Positions 1 to 8,693 of a stretch of DNA of 64,000 bases are shown here, piece after piece. Position 1 is the first letter of the stretch, and each line of letters opens with the position of its first letter. Made by a program: the position numbers and the translations under genes. Under the pieces are notes generated by a model. It was given only the letters and a program-made list of their open reading frames with translations, searched no databases and was not told the DNA's origin. The DNA lies in NCBI GenBank assembly GCA_963793465.1, contig CAWCAJ010000007.1:1-64000 (forward strand), read 5' to 3'. This DNA comes from CAJQPP01 sp963793465 (GTDB taxonomy: Bacteria > Planctomycetota > Planctomycetia > Pirellulales > Pirellulaceae).

Positions 1-53
1 GTGCGTTGCGGTGCGCTGGGCGGGCTTGGTGCAGGTGACGCGGCTGGTTTCCC

Positions 54-1244
54 TTAATCCAGGAAATCGCGATCCTTCAATCTTTGCGGCACGTACTCTT
101 CGGTGACGTAGCTGAGATTCCGGTTGATCAAGGATTCCACTTCCAGCTTGAAATCGTTGGAGAGCATGTGCTTGAATTCCTTTTGCCACAGCTTCTTTTT
201 TTCGAACCAGGGATAGTTTGATATCTGGCGGATTCGCTTTTTGTCGGTATCGCTCAGCTTGATGGTCACGCTGGGGTTCAGTTCACAGCGTTCAAAATCC
301 TTGCTCCGCAACCCCATGTACTTGGCACCCGGAATGGCCATTCTGCGTGACTCGAAAGCCAGGTTGATGGAACCCTGTTTGATGACGCTGTAGATGTAGT
401 ATCCCCAGGGGTCGTTATCCAGCAGGCAGTAAACGGGCAGTTTCAATTCATTGTGCAAGCGGTACAGCATGCGACGCACGCCCCGTGGGGGCTGTCCACT
501 TCCATGGGTCAACAGGCATTGATGCTTCTCGAAAAATCGATCCTCCACAAACCGGTTGTAAACGGTATCTTTCTCCACATGCAGGATGAACTTGGCTTTG
601 CAATTGAGGAAGCGGATCGAATTAGGTTCCACAATCGAGGGGATGCTGAATCCGTTGCGACCCACCGTCAGGCAATTGATGGGCTCGTTGCCGGCCGGAT
701 CCATGACCAGATCGACCAGGGTCAGGTTTCCGATCAGGTTGCCGCGGTTGGAGGCGTACAGGTGCAACTCTTCACGCAGAGCATCCAGCGTGACTTCCAG
801 ATCCTCGATAATGGGGTCGCAGTCACTCTGCGTATCGAAAGTCTCTTCCTTGGTTCCTTCGATGGTGTGTTTGAGCATGTAGTACAAACCACGAATGCTG
901 GTGGTCTTACCGGATTCGATCAGCTGTTTGCAGCCGCTGCCAACCAGCAGGGTTTGCATGTAACTTTTGGCTTGGGACAGGTTGAACAGTTCGCGGCGGT
1001 TCTTGTTGGATCCCATCTCGATGATTTTGGCGGTTTGATTGAACCGCACATTGGACAGGGAACGCGAGGGAATATCCAGGTGAGGCGCGCGGCTGCGATT
1101 GGCAACCGTGACCACGCCATCGGCCAGGTTTTTCAGGGATCCCAGCGTCTTTTTGTCCTCGGGGGTTAGCCGCGGGCTGCCATTGCCATTCTTGCCGGGC
1201 GTCGACTTGGGGGCAGTCTTGCGTGTGGTTTTTCGTTTGGCCAT
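54..1244 (-). CDS. top6A: DNA topoisomerase VI subunit A (Spo11-like)
   Basis: The 396-residue product is the DNA-cleaving subunit of a type IIB topoisomerase. With subunit B it makes transient double-strand breaks and passes a second duplex through them. A winged-helix 5Y-CAP region carries the catalytic tyrosine in the segment RGLYYMLKHT (Tyr121 or Tyr122). The Toprim half shows the metal-binding glutamate in LHVEKDT and the acidic LLDNDPWGYY motif. The first 25 residues are rich in Lys, Arg and Thr and form a basic tail ahead of the fold. The start is the ATG at 1242-1244, preceded by AGGAAG. It lies 4 bases after the subunit B stop, so the two are surely co-transcribed. The family is mainly archaeal and plant, with scattered bacterial members. 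Confidence 0.93.
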   Translation of the reverse strand: MAKRKTTRKTAPKSTPGKNGNGSPRLTPEDKKTLGSLKNLADGVVTVANRSRAPHLDIPSRSLSNVRFNQTAKIIEMGSNKNRRELFNLSQAKSYMQTLLVGSGCKQLIESGKTTSIRGLYYMLKHTIEGTKEETFDTQSDCDPIIEDLEVTLDALREELHLYASNRGNLIGNLTLVDLVMDPAGNEPINCLTVGRNGFSIPSIVEPNSIRFLNCKAKFILHVEKDTVYNRFVEDRFFEKHQCLLTHGSGQPPRGVRRMLYRLHNELKLPVYCLLDNDPWGYYIYSVIKQGSINLAFESRRMAIPGAKYMGLRSKDFERCELNPSVTIKLSDTDKKRIRQISNYPWFEKKKLWQKEFKHMLSNDFKLEVESLINRNLSYVTEEYVPQRLKDRDFLD

Positions 1245-1248
1245 GGCT

Positions 1249-3477
1249 CTACTTCTTCCTCACGACTTTCCTTTTGGTGGTGGGACTCTTCTTGACTTTG
1301 CGTTTTTTGCGGACGATCTTTTTCTTCTGCGTCGCCGCGGGGGGTGCTTCCGGGGTCGCTTCGTCGTCAGCGGCCGCGGATTCCTGAAACAGCTGTTTTT
1401 GCCTGTGACCCCCGGCAGTGCTGCCATTGCTGAGGATTGGCGGGGTATCGACGATCAGCACGTTGTCCCCGTACAGTTCCTCTTCCTCAGTCAGACGTTT
1501 GCCTCGCTGGTCCAGCTTGGTGTCCGCTTCGCGGGTTTTTCGTTGCGCCACCTTCAGAAGCTGTTCATAGAGGTCCTCTTTGCTGGACCCGTTGATGTCG
1601 CTGACGGCCGTTGCCACTTCCCCCAGATACCGCAGAAAAATCGTGCGTCGTTCTCCCTCCTGCTTGATCGTCCGGCGACGTCGCAGGAACATGCCCATCT
1701 TCCGTCCGACCGCCTGTAACGCCAACCGCAGCTCTTTCTCGATTTCCGGGTAAAGTGCGATGGCTTCCTTGGATTCGCTGGTGAACGGCACCCACACGCT
1801 GGCCATGTGCACCATCACGGTGACCGGTCCGGTGGGCAGGGATCCACGAGACTGGCTCAGTCCGTAACTTCGCCAATTGGTGCTCATCAACGTGCGTGTG
1901 ATCGCACAGTCCCCCATCTTGAATTGCAAGGGGACCCGATTGGCATAACGCAAAATCTGCATCGACGACGAATCACCCACGCTCACATCCCGCATGGCCT
2001 CGTGCAAGGCTTTCCGCTCTCTGGGTTTCAGCTTGGATGGGGACTGTCGGGTTCCCAGCCCGGAGGCCTTGATAATCCGGTCGGCGCCGTCATTGCCCAA
2101 CCCGTCAAAAGTGTTTACCAGGAACTGTTTGGTCGTTCGCGAATCCGTCTCATGAAGCAGTTGCTCCAGCTCTTCCAGGGTGACTTTTCGTGTGGCCACG
2201 CTGCCACCGTAAGCCAGGGCAACCTCGATCTGAAATGGATTGCCGCGATACACCGCCGGGGGGCGCGTCGCCGCGGCATAGAATTCACCGGGCACCACAT
2301 GCACGAGCCCCTTGAGCAACAACTCTTCACCAATCGGTGAAATGCAATCGGTGGCCGGGGCACTGATCTTGGTTTCCTGAATCGCCTGGTAAAGCTTGTC
2401 CGCTTCGCCGCGCCCAATTTTTTTTGTGGAGGAACGCGTGCTCACCCCGGCCGCCTCGCAGATGCGTCGGGCCACCGCAGGACTGACCCGCGAAAAACTG
2501 CTGGTCAAAAACTGGGACAGGGAAATCGGGGGTTTCTGATCCTTCAACATCGACAGCAAACGCCCCAATTCCACGCCATAGGGGTGGGGTTTGATCTCCC
2601 GAGCTTCGGGTGGCAATTGCTGGGTACTGCGTCGGTAAACGGAGTGCCCCCCGTCTGGATCCGCATAGTGGATGGTCACATGGGGATTGGCAATCGCAGT
2701 CTGCTCAAGGTATTCATCGACGCTCCCCTTCCCCCGTTTGTAGGCCGCCTCCATTTCAATGGAGACCATGGTGCCGCTTACCAAGCCAGTTGGCGAATCG
2801 CCCTCCTCCACCGGTGGGATTTCGTCGCGCCAGAGGATCCCCTTCCGCTCACAAAAAGCGGCCGCGTCACTGGGCAAGTCCTCCCCTTCCCCACGCCCAT
2901 TGTGGATCTCCGGATTGTTGGTCTTGGTGTTGATCTGGATCTCAAAAAAGTGGGCCGGTTTGCGTTTGGAGATCTTGGAAACGATTTTGATTGGCTTGCC
3001 CGTCGTCAATTGGCCGTACATCCCGGCAGCACTGATGCCGATGCCCTGTTGCCCGCGACTCATTCGCAAGCGATGGAACTTGGAGCCGTACAACAATTTT
3101 CCAAAAATCAGCGGAATCTGCTTCTTGACGATCCCCGGGCCATTGTCCTGAATCGTCACCCGAAATCGTTGATTGCCTGCCGCTTCCATACAGACCCAGA
3201 TTTCCGGAGCAATGCCCGCCTCTTCGCAGGCATCCAGGGAATTGTCGACCGCTTCCTTGACGGTGGTCAGCAGGGCCTTGCGGGGATTGTCGAATCCCAA
3301 CAGATGGCGGTTTTTCGTGAAAAATTCACTGACCGAAATGCTGCGTTGTTCCGCGGCCATGGATTGGGCGGTCGCCCGTCGGCGGCGTTGCGGGGCTGGG
3401 GCGCCGTTGGCCGCTGCGGACTGCGAGGGTACAGCCGCTGCCCGTTTTTTTGTGACTTTTTTCTTTACCTTGGCCAA
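1249..3477 (-). CDS. top6B: DNA topoisomerase VI subunit B (GHKL ATPase)
   Basis: This 742-residue protein is the ATP-binding subunit of topoisomerase VI. The GHKL fold is clear: the N-box is VKEAVDNSLDACEEAG, the G1 box is QDNGPGI, and the G2 region contains SRGQQGIGISAAGMYGQ. A helix-two-turn-helix and transducer domain follow, as in archaeal homologues. Both ends carry basic extensions. The N-terminus is Lys/Arg-rich over about 40 residues, and the last 25 residues are almost entirely Lys, Arg, Val and Thr. The start is TTG (3475-3477), supported by AAGGAG nine bases upstream and by the shared MAK-type opening with subunit A. It is the first gene of the B-A operon. A perfect TATAAT lies on the minus strand at 3567-3572, but no well-spaced -35 was found. 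Confidence 0.93.
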   Translation of the reverse strand: MAKVKKKVTKKRAAAVPSQSAAANGAPAPQRRRRATAQSMAAEQRSISVSEFFTKNRHLLGFDNPRKALLTTVKEAVDNSLDACEEAGIAPEIWVCMEAAGNQRFRVTIQDNGPGIVKKQIPLIFGKLLYGSKFHRLRMSRGQQGIGISAAGMYGQLTTGKPIKIVSKISKRKPAHFFEIQINTKTNNPEIHNGRGEGEDLPSDAAAFCERKGILWRDEIPPVEEGDSPTGLVSGTMVSIEMEAAYKRGKGSVDEYLEQTAIANPHVTIHYADPDGGHSVYRRSTQQLPPEAREIKPHPYGVELGRLLSMLKDQKPPISLSQFLTSSFSRVSPAVARRICEAAGVSTRSSTKKIGRGEADKLYQAIQETKISAPATDCISPIGEELLLKGLVHVVPGEFYAAATRPPAVYRGNPFQIEVALAYGGSVATRKVTLEELEQLLHETDSRTTKQFLVNTFDGLGNDGADRIIKASGLGTRQSPSKLKPRERKALHEAMRDVSVGDSSSMQILRYANRVPLQFKMGDCAITRTLMSTNWRSYGLSQSRGSLPTGPVTVMVHMASVWVPFTSESKEAIALYPEIEKELRLALQAVGRKMGMFLRRRRTIKQEGERRTIFLRYLGEVATAVSDINGSSKEDLYEQLLKVAQRKTREADTKLDQRGKRLTEEEELYGDNVLIVDTPPILSNGSTAGGHRQKQLFQESAAADDEATPEAPPAATQKKKIVRKKRKVKKSPTTKRKVVRKK

Positions 3478-3802
3478 AACCGGTAACTCCTTTTCCGATC
3501 GACATGTTCCTTGATAGGGGTCATACCGCCCGTGTCAAAAAATGCGGACTGGGTGATCTGGGCGAGATTATAACGCTTGTGGAGTCAACGTTACAGGTGT
3601 TTTGAGGGTTGTAGCAAGCTCGCTCCGATTTTGCATCCGGGGCGGGCCATTTCGCATGCATGTTATGTCAGCAAATGCCGAAATCAGCAATGAATTGAAT
3701 TTGCGGACGTTGTCTAACGGAATGTACTCAACGGTCCCGCCATGTTTTTTCGCGGATCCACCGCGTCGAAGCGCCGCCATCAGTCATCGAAGGAGCGATT
3801 GG
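3478..3802. other. Divergent intergenic region, topoisomerase VI / secreted protein
   Basis: This spacer separates the minus-strand topoisomerase VI operon from a plus-strand secreted-protein gene, so it should hold both promoters. On the minus strand the hexamer TATAAT occurs at 3567-3572, about 90 bases before the subunit B start. The ribosome-binding site of the plus-strand gene, AAGGAG, is at 3790-3795. I see no RNA gene or repeat. An open frame runs through the spacer into the downstream gene, but its first 67 residues lack any signal-peptide logic and are taken as non-coding. Confidence 0.5.
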
Positions 3803-4378
3803 ATGAACTTCAGCAAAATCTTGACGACGATTTGCGTCACCGCCGCGACATTGGCCGTGACCTTGCCCGCTGCCGGACAGACTGGCTATTTGAACAACCA
3901 GTCCCAGCAACTGGATTTCAACCTGTTTCAGAACTTTTACACGCCGCAGGGTCCCAGTATCAGCACGGCGGCCATGTACAACGCACCGCATCCGGTCCCC
4001 TATTGGGTTGGGACCAGCATGTACACCTATCAGCCGTTTTACCCACACGAGCATTTGTACCAGCACAAAAAGAACTACTACAACTATTACGGAAGCGCTG
4101 ATCAGTTCTACAGCGACAATCTGCGTCATGGTGCGGGTGGCGATGCTTTGAATAAAACCACCGTCATCTACAAGGGCACCGGCTACCACTTCGGGAATTT
4201 CCCTTTCAGCTCGGTGTACGCCCAACGACTGCGATACAACGTGCACGCGTACAAATACGGGATGAAGCGTTTTGAGCTCGGTGGCCATGCGGGCCAAGGC
4301 GGTCACTTGGGTCTGCCCGGCCATTGCCAGAATGGACATTGCCAGAATGGTAACTGCCCAAACGGTAACTGCCAGTAA
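3803..4378 (+). CDS. Secreted Tyr/Asn-rich protein with Cys-Asn-Gly tail
   Basis: I do not recognise a named family. The 191-residue product begins with a clear signal peptide (basic MNFSK, hydrophobic core, cleavage probably after PAAG). The mature part is rich in Tyr, His, Asn and Gln. The C-terminus has three five-residue units (QNGHC, QNGNC, PNGNC) encoded by 15-bp direct repeats at 4328-4372. The His/Cys content suggests metal binding or disulphide cross-linking, but that is inference. The start is the ATG at 3803, seven bases after AAGGAG; the frame is open further upstream, but that start would bury the signal peptide. A second secreted small protein follows 51 bases downstream and ends at a strong terminator, so the two are probably co-transcribed. 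Confidence 0.75.
   Translation: MNFSKILTTICVTAATLAVTLPAAGQTGYLNNQSQQLDFNLFQNFYTPQGPSISTAAMYNAPHPVPYWVGTSMYTYQPFYPHEHLYQHKKNYYNYYGSADQFYSDNLRHGAGGDALNKTTVIYKGTGYHFGNFPFSSVYAQRLRYNVHAYKYGMKRFELGGHAGQGGHLGLPGHCQNGHCQNGNCPNGNCQ
4328..4372 (+). repeat. 15-bp in-frame direct repeat, three units
   Basis: Three adjacent 15-bp units (4328-4342, 4343-4357, 4358-4372) encode the C-terminal Gln/Pro-Asn-Gly-X-Cys units of the secreted protein. The first two differ at a few bases and the third has diverged further. The unit length keeps the frame, which fits repeat expansion within a coding tail. Confidence 0.8.
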
Positions 4379-4429
4379 CCGGGCTGCGTTCTTCAATTCA
4401 ATCGCTGACTCTCTCGACAGGAATTTGAC

Positions 4430-5149
4430 ATGAAAACTTTCGATAAATTGATGTGTGGTATCGCATTTTGGGCGATGACCACCGGTGGTGTTGGTCAGAT
4501 GCATGCTCAGCAATCCATCCAACCGGCCAGCAACACCAACGCGATACCGGTTGCGGGGACCAGCACGGGTTCCGCGGCTGCCCCGACCAGTTCCTCGACA
4601 ACCGAGTGCGTGGCTGGGCAAGGTGTGGGGGGGCATTTCGGTGCCGGCGGTTTTGTCGGCGGTAATGACGGCAACTGCGGTCCCGCCACGCATACACCCT
4701 GCCCGGAAATTGGACCCTCGAACGAATGCATCGGAGCCGTGGGGCCTAACGGACAACGCCACATGCCATTTCGGGCCATCGGTTACGCCGCGGGTGACCA
4801 TTTCAGCCCCGATCCCCTGTACGCCTACGGCGGTGCCGGACTGGACGCCACTCGAGTCGACAACTGGAATCGCAATTATGCGGCTCCGCAATACGCCTGG
4901 CACGGCAACTACCGGTACTGGCGTTGGGGAACTCCCACTGCTCTGGTGGTTCCACCCACCGCGGCATTCCAATCCGAGTACAATTGGGGAGTGGCTCAAA
5001 CCCGCAGTATGCCGATCTATCATCAATTCACCGGGGCTGGAGGCGCCGGTATTGGAGGGTCCGCTCAGGGGGGCCTGTTCCGCCCGACGCCTTATCGGCC
5101 CAGCAGCACCAGCCATTTCGGGATCTACCCGGTGCGGGGCCCCTGGTAA
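4430..5149 (+). CDS. Secreted Gly-rich hypothetical protein
   Basis: No named family is recognised. The 239-residue product starts with a signal peptide, probably cleaved near MHAQQ. A Ser/Thr/Ala-rich stretch follows, then a Gly-rich region with four cysteines (in ECV, NCG, PCP and ECI contexts), then a Tyr/Trp/Asn-rich half. The aromatic, low-complexity composition matches the preceding gene, which suggests two related surface or matrix proteins made together. It is predicted to be exported. The start ATG follows a weak AGGAA-type site. The gene ends 43 bases before an intrinsic terminator. A long open frame on the opposite strand across this region is a composition shadow. Confidence 0.7.
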   Translation: MKTFDKLMCGIAFWAMTTGGVGQMHAQQSIQPASNTNAIPVAGTSTGSAAAPTSSSTTECVAGQGVGGHFGAGGFVGGNDGNCGPATHTPCPEIGPSNECIGAVGPNGQRHMPFRAIGYAAGDHFSPDPLYAYGGAGLDATRVDNWNRNYAAPQYAWHGNYRYWRWGTPTALVVPPTAAFQSEYNWGVAQTRSMPIYHQFTGAGGAGIGGSAQGGLFRPTPYRPSSTSHFGIYPVRGPW

Positions 5150-5192
5150 ACCGGCGACGGTTACCCGTCGGTTGCCAAACAACCATCCACCC

Positions 5193-5224
5193 AAAACCGG
5201 CCGCTTTAGCGGTCGGTTTTTTTT
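5193..5224 (+). terminator. Intrinsic terminator after the secreted-protein pair
   Basis: An eight-base-pair GC-rich stem (5197-5204 with 5209-5216, one G-T pair) closes a TTTA loop, can extend through flanking A-T pairs, and is followed by eight T residues at 5217-5224. This is a textbook Rho-independent terminator for the two-gene unit. Confidence 0.92.
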
Positions 5225-5305
5225 GGTTGGTGCGTCAGGCATGTCAGGGAGCTGCCGCAGGCACACAACGCGAGCGACCGAGGACGCCCTCGTGACGACG
5301 GGTGG

Positions 5306-5345
5306 CCCCATAACGGCAAGCGATTCCCCATAACGGCAAGCGATT
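5306..5345. repeat. 20-bp perfect tandem duplication
   Basis: Two identical adjacent 20-bp units (5306-5325 and 5326-5345) begin with CCCCATAACGG. They lie in non-coding sequence between the terminator and a possible small membrane peptide gene. The rest of the 5225-5593 spacer shows no gene, RNA or promoter that I can name. Confidence 0.9.
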
Positions 5346-5593
5346 GCTCAGCGAACCGCAATCAATCTGACGATACTGCCGTCGATATGGTGACAGCTTG
5401 CTGGTTGGCGGATATCAGGGGACTTTAACGATTAGTGTCGTCCGCCGGCCAAACCAAACAGTCTTTGAAAAGTTTTCCTCAAGAACCGGGTGATTTCCAA
5501 CGTCCAGAAAATCATTTGCCACGTACTAAGACTCTGGCATGCCCCTTGCAATTCAATGGCTCGTACCATCCCCAAGTACGAAAGGACGTTTCC

Positions 5594-5692
5594 ATGTTGC
5601 TTTACCAAATCCTGCTGGTTGTTGGTTTTGTTCTGACGACCATGACAGCTCTGGACATCAAACGCATTCGTCCCGTACGAGATATCTTTTAG
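5594..5692 (+). CDS. Putative 32-residue single-pass membrane peptide
   Basis: A short frame encodes 32 residues: a hydrophobic segment of about 17 residues (LLYQILLVVGFVLTTMTAL) followed by a basic tail (DIKRIRPVRDIF). This is the topology of a small inner-membrane peptide with a cytoplasmic C-terminus. AAAGGA lies seven bases before the ATG, which is good support for translation. The frame is open further upstream, but the upstream part looks random. Function is unknown. The gene stands alone between a terminated transcript and the convergent end of a minus-strand gene. It could still be a chance frame. Confidence 0.45.
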   Translation: MLLYQILLVVGFVLTTMTALDIKRIRPVRDIF

Positions 5693-5767
5693 GAGTGAAT
5701 GCACATCGGGATTTGAGGGCCAGCAATTCCTGGATTGGGCCGTCGAATCCTCGCCGCTGGGTTTCCT

Positions 5768-8236
5768 TCAATTCCCGCCCAGGGACCGCAGCAACTCATC
5801 GAAGGCTGGGGCGTTGGAAGCTTCCGACCATCCAGGTGGCACGGCGCGTATGAAGTTCAAAAGCTTGAGGGCTTCGTCGGAGTTTCCCTGTTCTACCAGC
5901 AATCGTGCGACTTCATATTTGGCGCGGTACCAGTGTTCTGAGTTTGCTCGCGAGAAGCGGGCGATCTTCCGCCATTGCCCCAGTGCCTCGGCCAACGCTG
6001 ACGGGGAACCTGCAGCTTGTTGGTTCAACAGTTCCGCCAAACGGAGTTGCACGGCGGCATCTTTGGGGTATTGATTGGCTAGATCCGATGCCAACTCAAT
6101 GGCTTCCTGCGGGCGTTCCGTGAAGATCAGACAATCGATCGTGGCGTTAGTCCATTGGCGACGCAAAGGTTCGGGCAACTGTTGGATTTCAGCGGCGAAT
6201 GTCTCTGCCGCGGCGAGCAGTCGCCGGCATTTCTGCTGGCGGTTTCCGCTTTCCGGATCGGGAAACAGTCCCTGCAAAATGATTTGCAACTGGTTGACTT
6301 TGTCTTCCGGCGTGTTGCCCCAGCGCAGCGGGCGTTCCTGGCGAATAAAGTCCAGCGCTGCCACCGAGGGCTGGATGTCGGCGGGAGTGTCGGGGTTTTG
6401 GACCAGTTCCCGCCATGGTCCCGTAAGGTCGGATTTGAGTTGCCTGTCAAACAGCGTTTGCAACTCGACCAACTGCAGGATGATTCGGGCCCGCGTGTCC
6501 TGCCAGTTATCAGGCAGGGATGCTGCCGGCGTTTCGATCAGGGGGCTCAACCGCACGATCAGGGCCGAACAAACATTGGACCGGGATTCCAACGACAACG
6601 CCGGATCACGCAAAAGCTGCCCGGTTACATCCCGCAGGTCCTGAACCGCCTGATCGAAAAGCGGGCTGGCTGCGCTGACATCCAGCAGCAAGCCGATCGC
6701 TGCCGGCCAATTTTCTTGATGGCGGCGAATGGCCGCCAACCAGATGCGGGCTTGATCGGCACTGGAAGATTGTGGCCAGGACTCGATCAGCTGAACCAGT
6801 TGAGATTCATACTGCTGGATGCGGGCTGGATTGCCTGACATGCCCCTGGTCAGATTCCAGCAAGCCATCAGCAATCCGGTATGGGCTGCTGGCAAGTCGG
6901 AATGGCGAGTTGCCAAATCGGTGAAACGCTGGGCGGCCACTTCGTGATGGCCTTGCGTCTGGGCAATCGACGCAGCGCGAAAACCCAGTTTCCAGGCGGC
7001 ATCGGCCTGGTTGGATACCAGGGCCTGTTGGTATGCGGCATCCAGAGCCTGCAGGGCTTGCGGCCATTGCTTTTTCCGCTGGGCTTCATCGGCAACCCGG
7101 ACCAGGAAGTCCAGGTTGGTGCCGGTGGCGGAATTCTGGCTGACGTTTCCCACGACCGCCAGGTTCGCCAGTCGACCCCAGTAGCCTCCATGCGTTGATT
7201 CCATATTGCGGGTCAATTCCAGGGCGCGTTCCTGCCAGATCCGCTCCCCGCTCTGGGTCGCCAAAGCCACAAACAGTTCCAGCCGCGTCAGGTCCAATAC
7301 GGGCGAGTCACAAGCCTGCGAGTCCTTCCCCGCCAGGGCCACCGCCTCCTCCAGGCGGCGTTGTCGCACCAGAGTGCGGATCCACTCCGCCTGTACCTGC
7401 TGGCGACCGGACAGGGCTCCCTGTGACGCGGGCAGACCGTTGACGATTTGTGCGGCTTCTTTGTAGTCGTCCAGGGACCGGGCAATGGTGAGTCGATCGG
7501 CTTGCACCGCCCACCATAGCGGCTGATCTGGCCGCAGGGATTGTAGCACGGAGTTCAATTGCTGCCGGACCTGCAGCAGGACGTCCTTGCGGTTCAGCTC
7601 CTCGGCATCGTCGTATAACGCAGCCCGATGCATCTGGCAACGCGCTTGTTGGTACTCCAGGTTATAACGCAACGTCAAAAGTTCGTTGGGCGTAAACCAC
7701 TCGGCTTCCTCACGGGGGCTGGGGCGTTGATTCAGCAATGAGCGGGTCTGTTCTTGCAGGTCCGCCAGTCGGGCGGCCAGGCCCGCGATCGCCGCCTGGG
7801 CTTGTTCCCGGGTGCCCGCAGCTGCCGTGTCGGTTTCCAATTCGCGGACCCACTTTTCAACCTGCAACTGATCGACCAGGGCAGCCTGAACGGAGATCAG
7901 GATCTCGCGAGGCGATTGAATTTTCTGTTGCCAATCGGCTGCCGTCTGGCGGGCGACTTGCCAATCTTCCGGGTTCGGGCTTTGATAGGCTTTCTGCGCC
8001 AACGTATCGATCAGGGCGACGGCCACGTCCACGCGAACCAGGCCGCTGGTTTGGGGATCGTCCAGAATGCGGTCGGCATAGCTGACCGCCAGATCATACA
8101 ATCGCCGCCCGGCGAGCCCCTGAATCGTCCGCACCTCCATATCCGATGGTTCCTGTGCCGGGCAGGTCAGGTACGGCTGCAGGGCCAAGCCCAGGGTTGC
8201 CAGCAGAATCCGAAATCGGGCAGTGTGCGATGTCAT
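5768..8236 (-). CDS. Large secreted TPR-type protein of the ExbBD operon
   Basis: The 822-residue product has a signal peptide (cleavage near CPAQEP) and is otherwise helical, with many degenerate TPR-like pairs containing W-x-x-A and Y/F-x-x-A positions. Such proteins are scaffolds rather than enzymes, and it is probably periplasmic. It is the last gene of an operon with two ExbD and one ExbB gene. Its ATG overlaps the stop of the second ExbD gene as ATGA, so translation is coupled. An upstream start at 8314 would overlap ExbD extensively and lacks signal-peptide logic. The position suggests it is the periplasmic partner on which ExbBD force acts, though the sequence itself does not show this. 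Confidence 0.8.
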   Translation of the reverse strand: MTSHTARFRILLATLGLALQPYLTCPAQEPSDMEVRTIQGLAGRRLYDLAVSYADRILDDPQTSGLVRVDVAVALIDTLAQKAYQSPNPEDWQVARQTAADWQQKIQSPREILISVQAALVDQLQVEKWVRELETDTAAAGTREQAQAAIAGLAARLADLQEQTRSLLNQRPSPREEAEWFTPNELLTLRYNLEYQQARCQMHRAALYDDAEELNRKDVLLQVRQQLNSVLQSLRPDQPLWWAVQADRLTIARSLDDYKEAAQIVNGLPASQGALSGRQQVQAEWIRTLVRQRRLEEAVALAGKDSQACDSPVLDLTRLELFVALATQSGERIWQERALELTRNMESTHGGYWGRLANLAVVGNVSQNSATGTNLDFLVRVADEAQRKKQWPQALQALDAAYQQALVSNQADAAWKLGFRAASIAQTQGHHEVAAQRFTDLATRHSDLPAAHTGLLMACWNLTRGMSGNPARIQQYESQLVQLIESWPQSSSADQARIWLAAIRRHQENWPAAIGLLLDVSAASPLFDQAVQDLRDVTGQLLRDPALSLESRSNVCSALIVRLSPLIETPAASLPDNWQDTRARIILQLVELQTLFDRQLKSDLTGPWRELVQNPDTPADIQPSVAALDFIRQERPLRWGNTPEDKVNQLQIILQGLFPDPESGNRQQKCRRLLAAAETFAAEIQQLPEPLRRQWTNATIDCLIFTERPQEAIELASDLANQYPKDAAVQLRLAELLNQQAAGSPSALAEALGQWRKIARFSRANSEHWYRAKYEVARLLVEQGNSDEALKLLNFIRAVPPGWSEASNAPAFDELLRSLGGN

Positions 8237-8691
8237 GGTAGGGCGTTGTTCAAAGCAAATGACACTTTCTGGAACCCGGCCAATTTGGCCTGGTCGTAGA
8301 CCTCGATGACCCATCCCATGGGAACATTCTCATCCGGGTGCACGATGATTGGGGCATCGATCTTGACAGCCGCCAGTTGGCTCAAGGTCTGAAACACATC
8401 CTGGATGGTCTCAAATCCCTGTTCGTTAATGGTCCAGTCGGGAAGGCTGCCGTCCCAGCGGACCCGAATCACGACGTTGTCAAAGTCCTGTTCCGGCAAG
8501 GGCTCCGTGATTTCGCTGGCCTGATTGCCCGGTTGCACTGAAATTTGGCTGGGAAGAATGTACTCCACCAGTTGGGTTCCTGCCGTCCAGACGAAAAAAA
8601 TCAACAGCAGAAACACGACATCGATCATGGGCGTCATGGTGGAATCGATGTCGTGTTCCCGTTCCCCGCGAGTTGCCGGTAGACGAACCAT
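8233..8691 (-). CDS. exbD: ExbD/TolR-family protein (second copy)
   Basis: This 152-residue protein has the ExbD/TolR layout: a short cytoplasmic N-terminus, one membrane segment containing the family signature (MTPMIDVVFLLLIFF, with the proton-relay aspartate), and a periplasmic domain. It works with ExbB/TolQ to couple proton flow to movement of a periplasmic partner. The start MVRLPATRGERE is chosen because the ATG at 8691 lies two bases after the stop of the first ExbD gene; the longer upstream frame would read through that gene. Its end overlaps the start of the TPR gene by four bases. Confidence 0.92.
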   Translation of the reverse strand: MVRLPATRGEREHDIDSTMTPMIDVVFLLLIFFVWTAGTQLVEYILPSQISVQPGNQASEITEPLPEQDFDNVVIRVRWDGSLPDWTINEQGFETIQDVFQTLSQLAAVKIDAPIIVHPDENVPMGWVIEVYDQAKLAGFQKVSFALNNALP

Positions 8692-8693
8692 GA

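Noticed and set aside
3561..3600. A sigma70-like promoter for topoisomerase VI made of TTGACT and TATAAT
   Set aside because: The two boxes are only ten bases apart, too close for a standard promoter, so only the TATAAT is noted.
3728..5311. A 527-codon open frame on the minus strand across the two secreted-protein genes
   Set aside because: It is the antisense of genes with signal peptides and a terminator, and has no ribosome site or recognisable motif.
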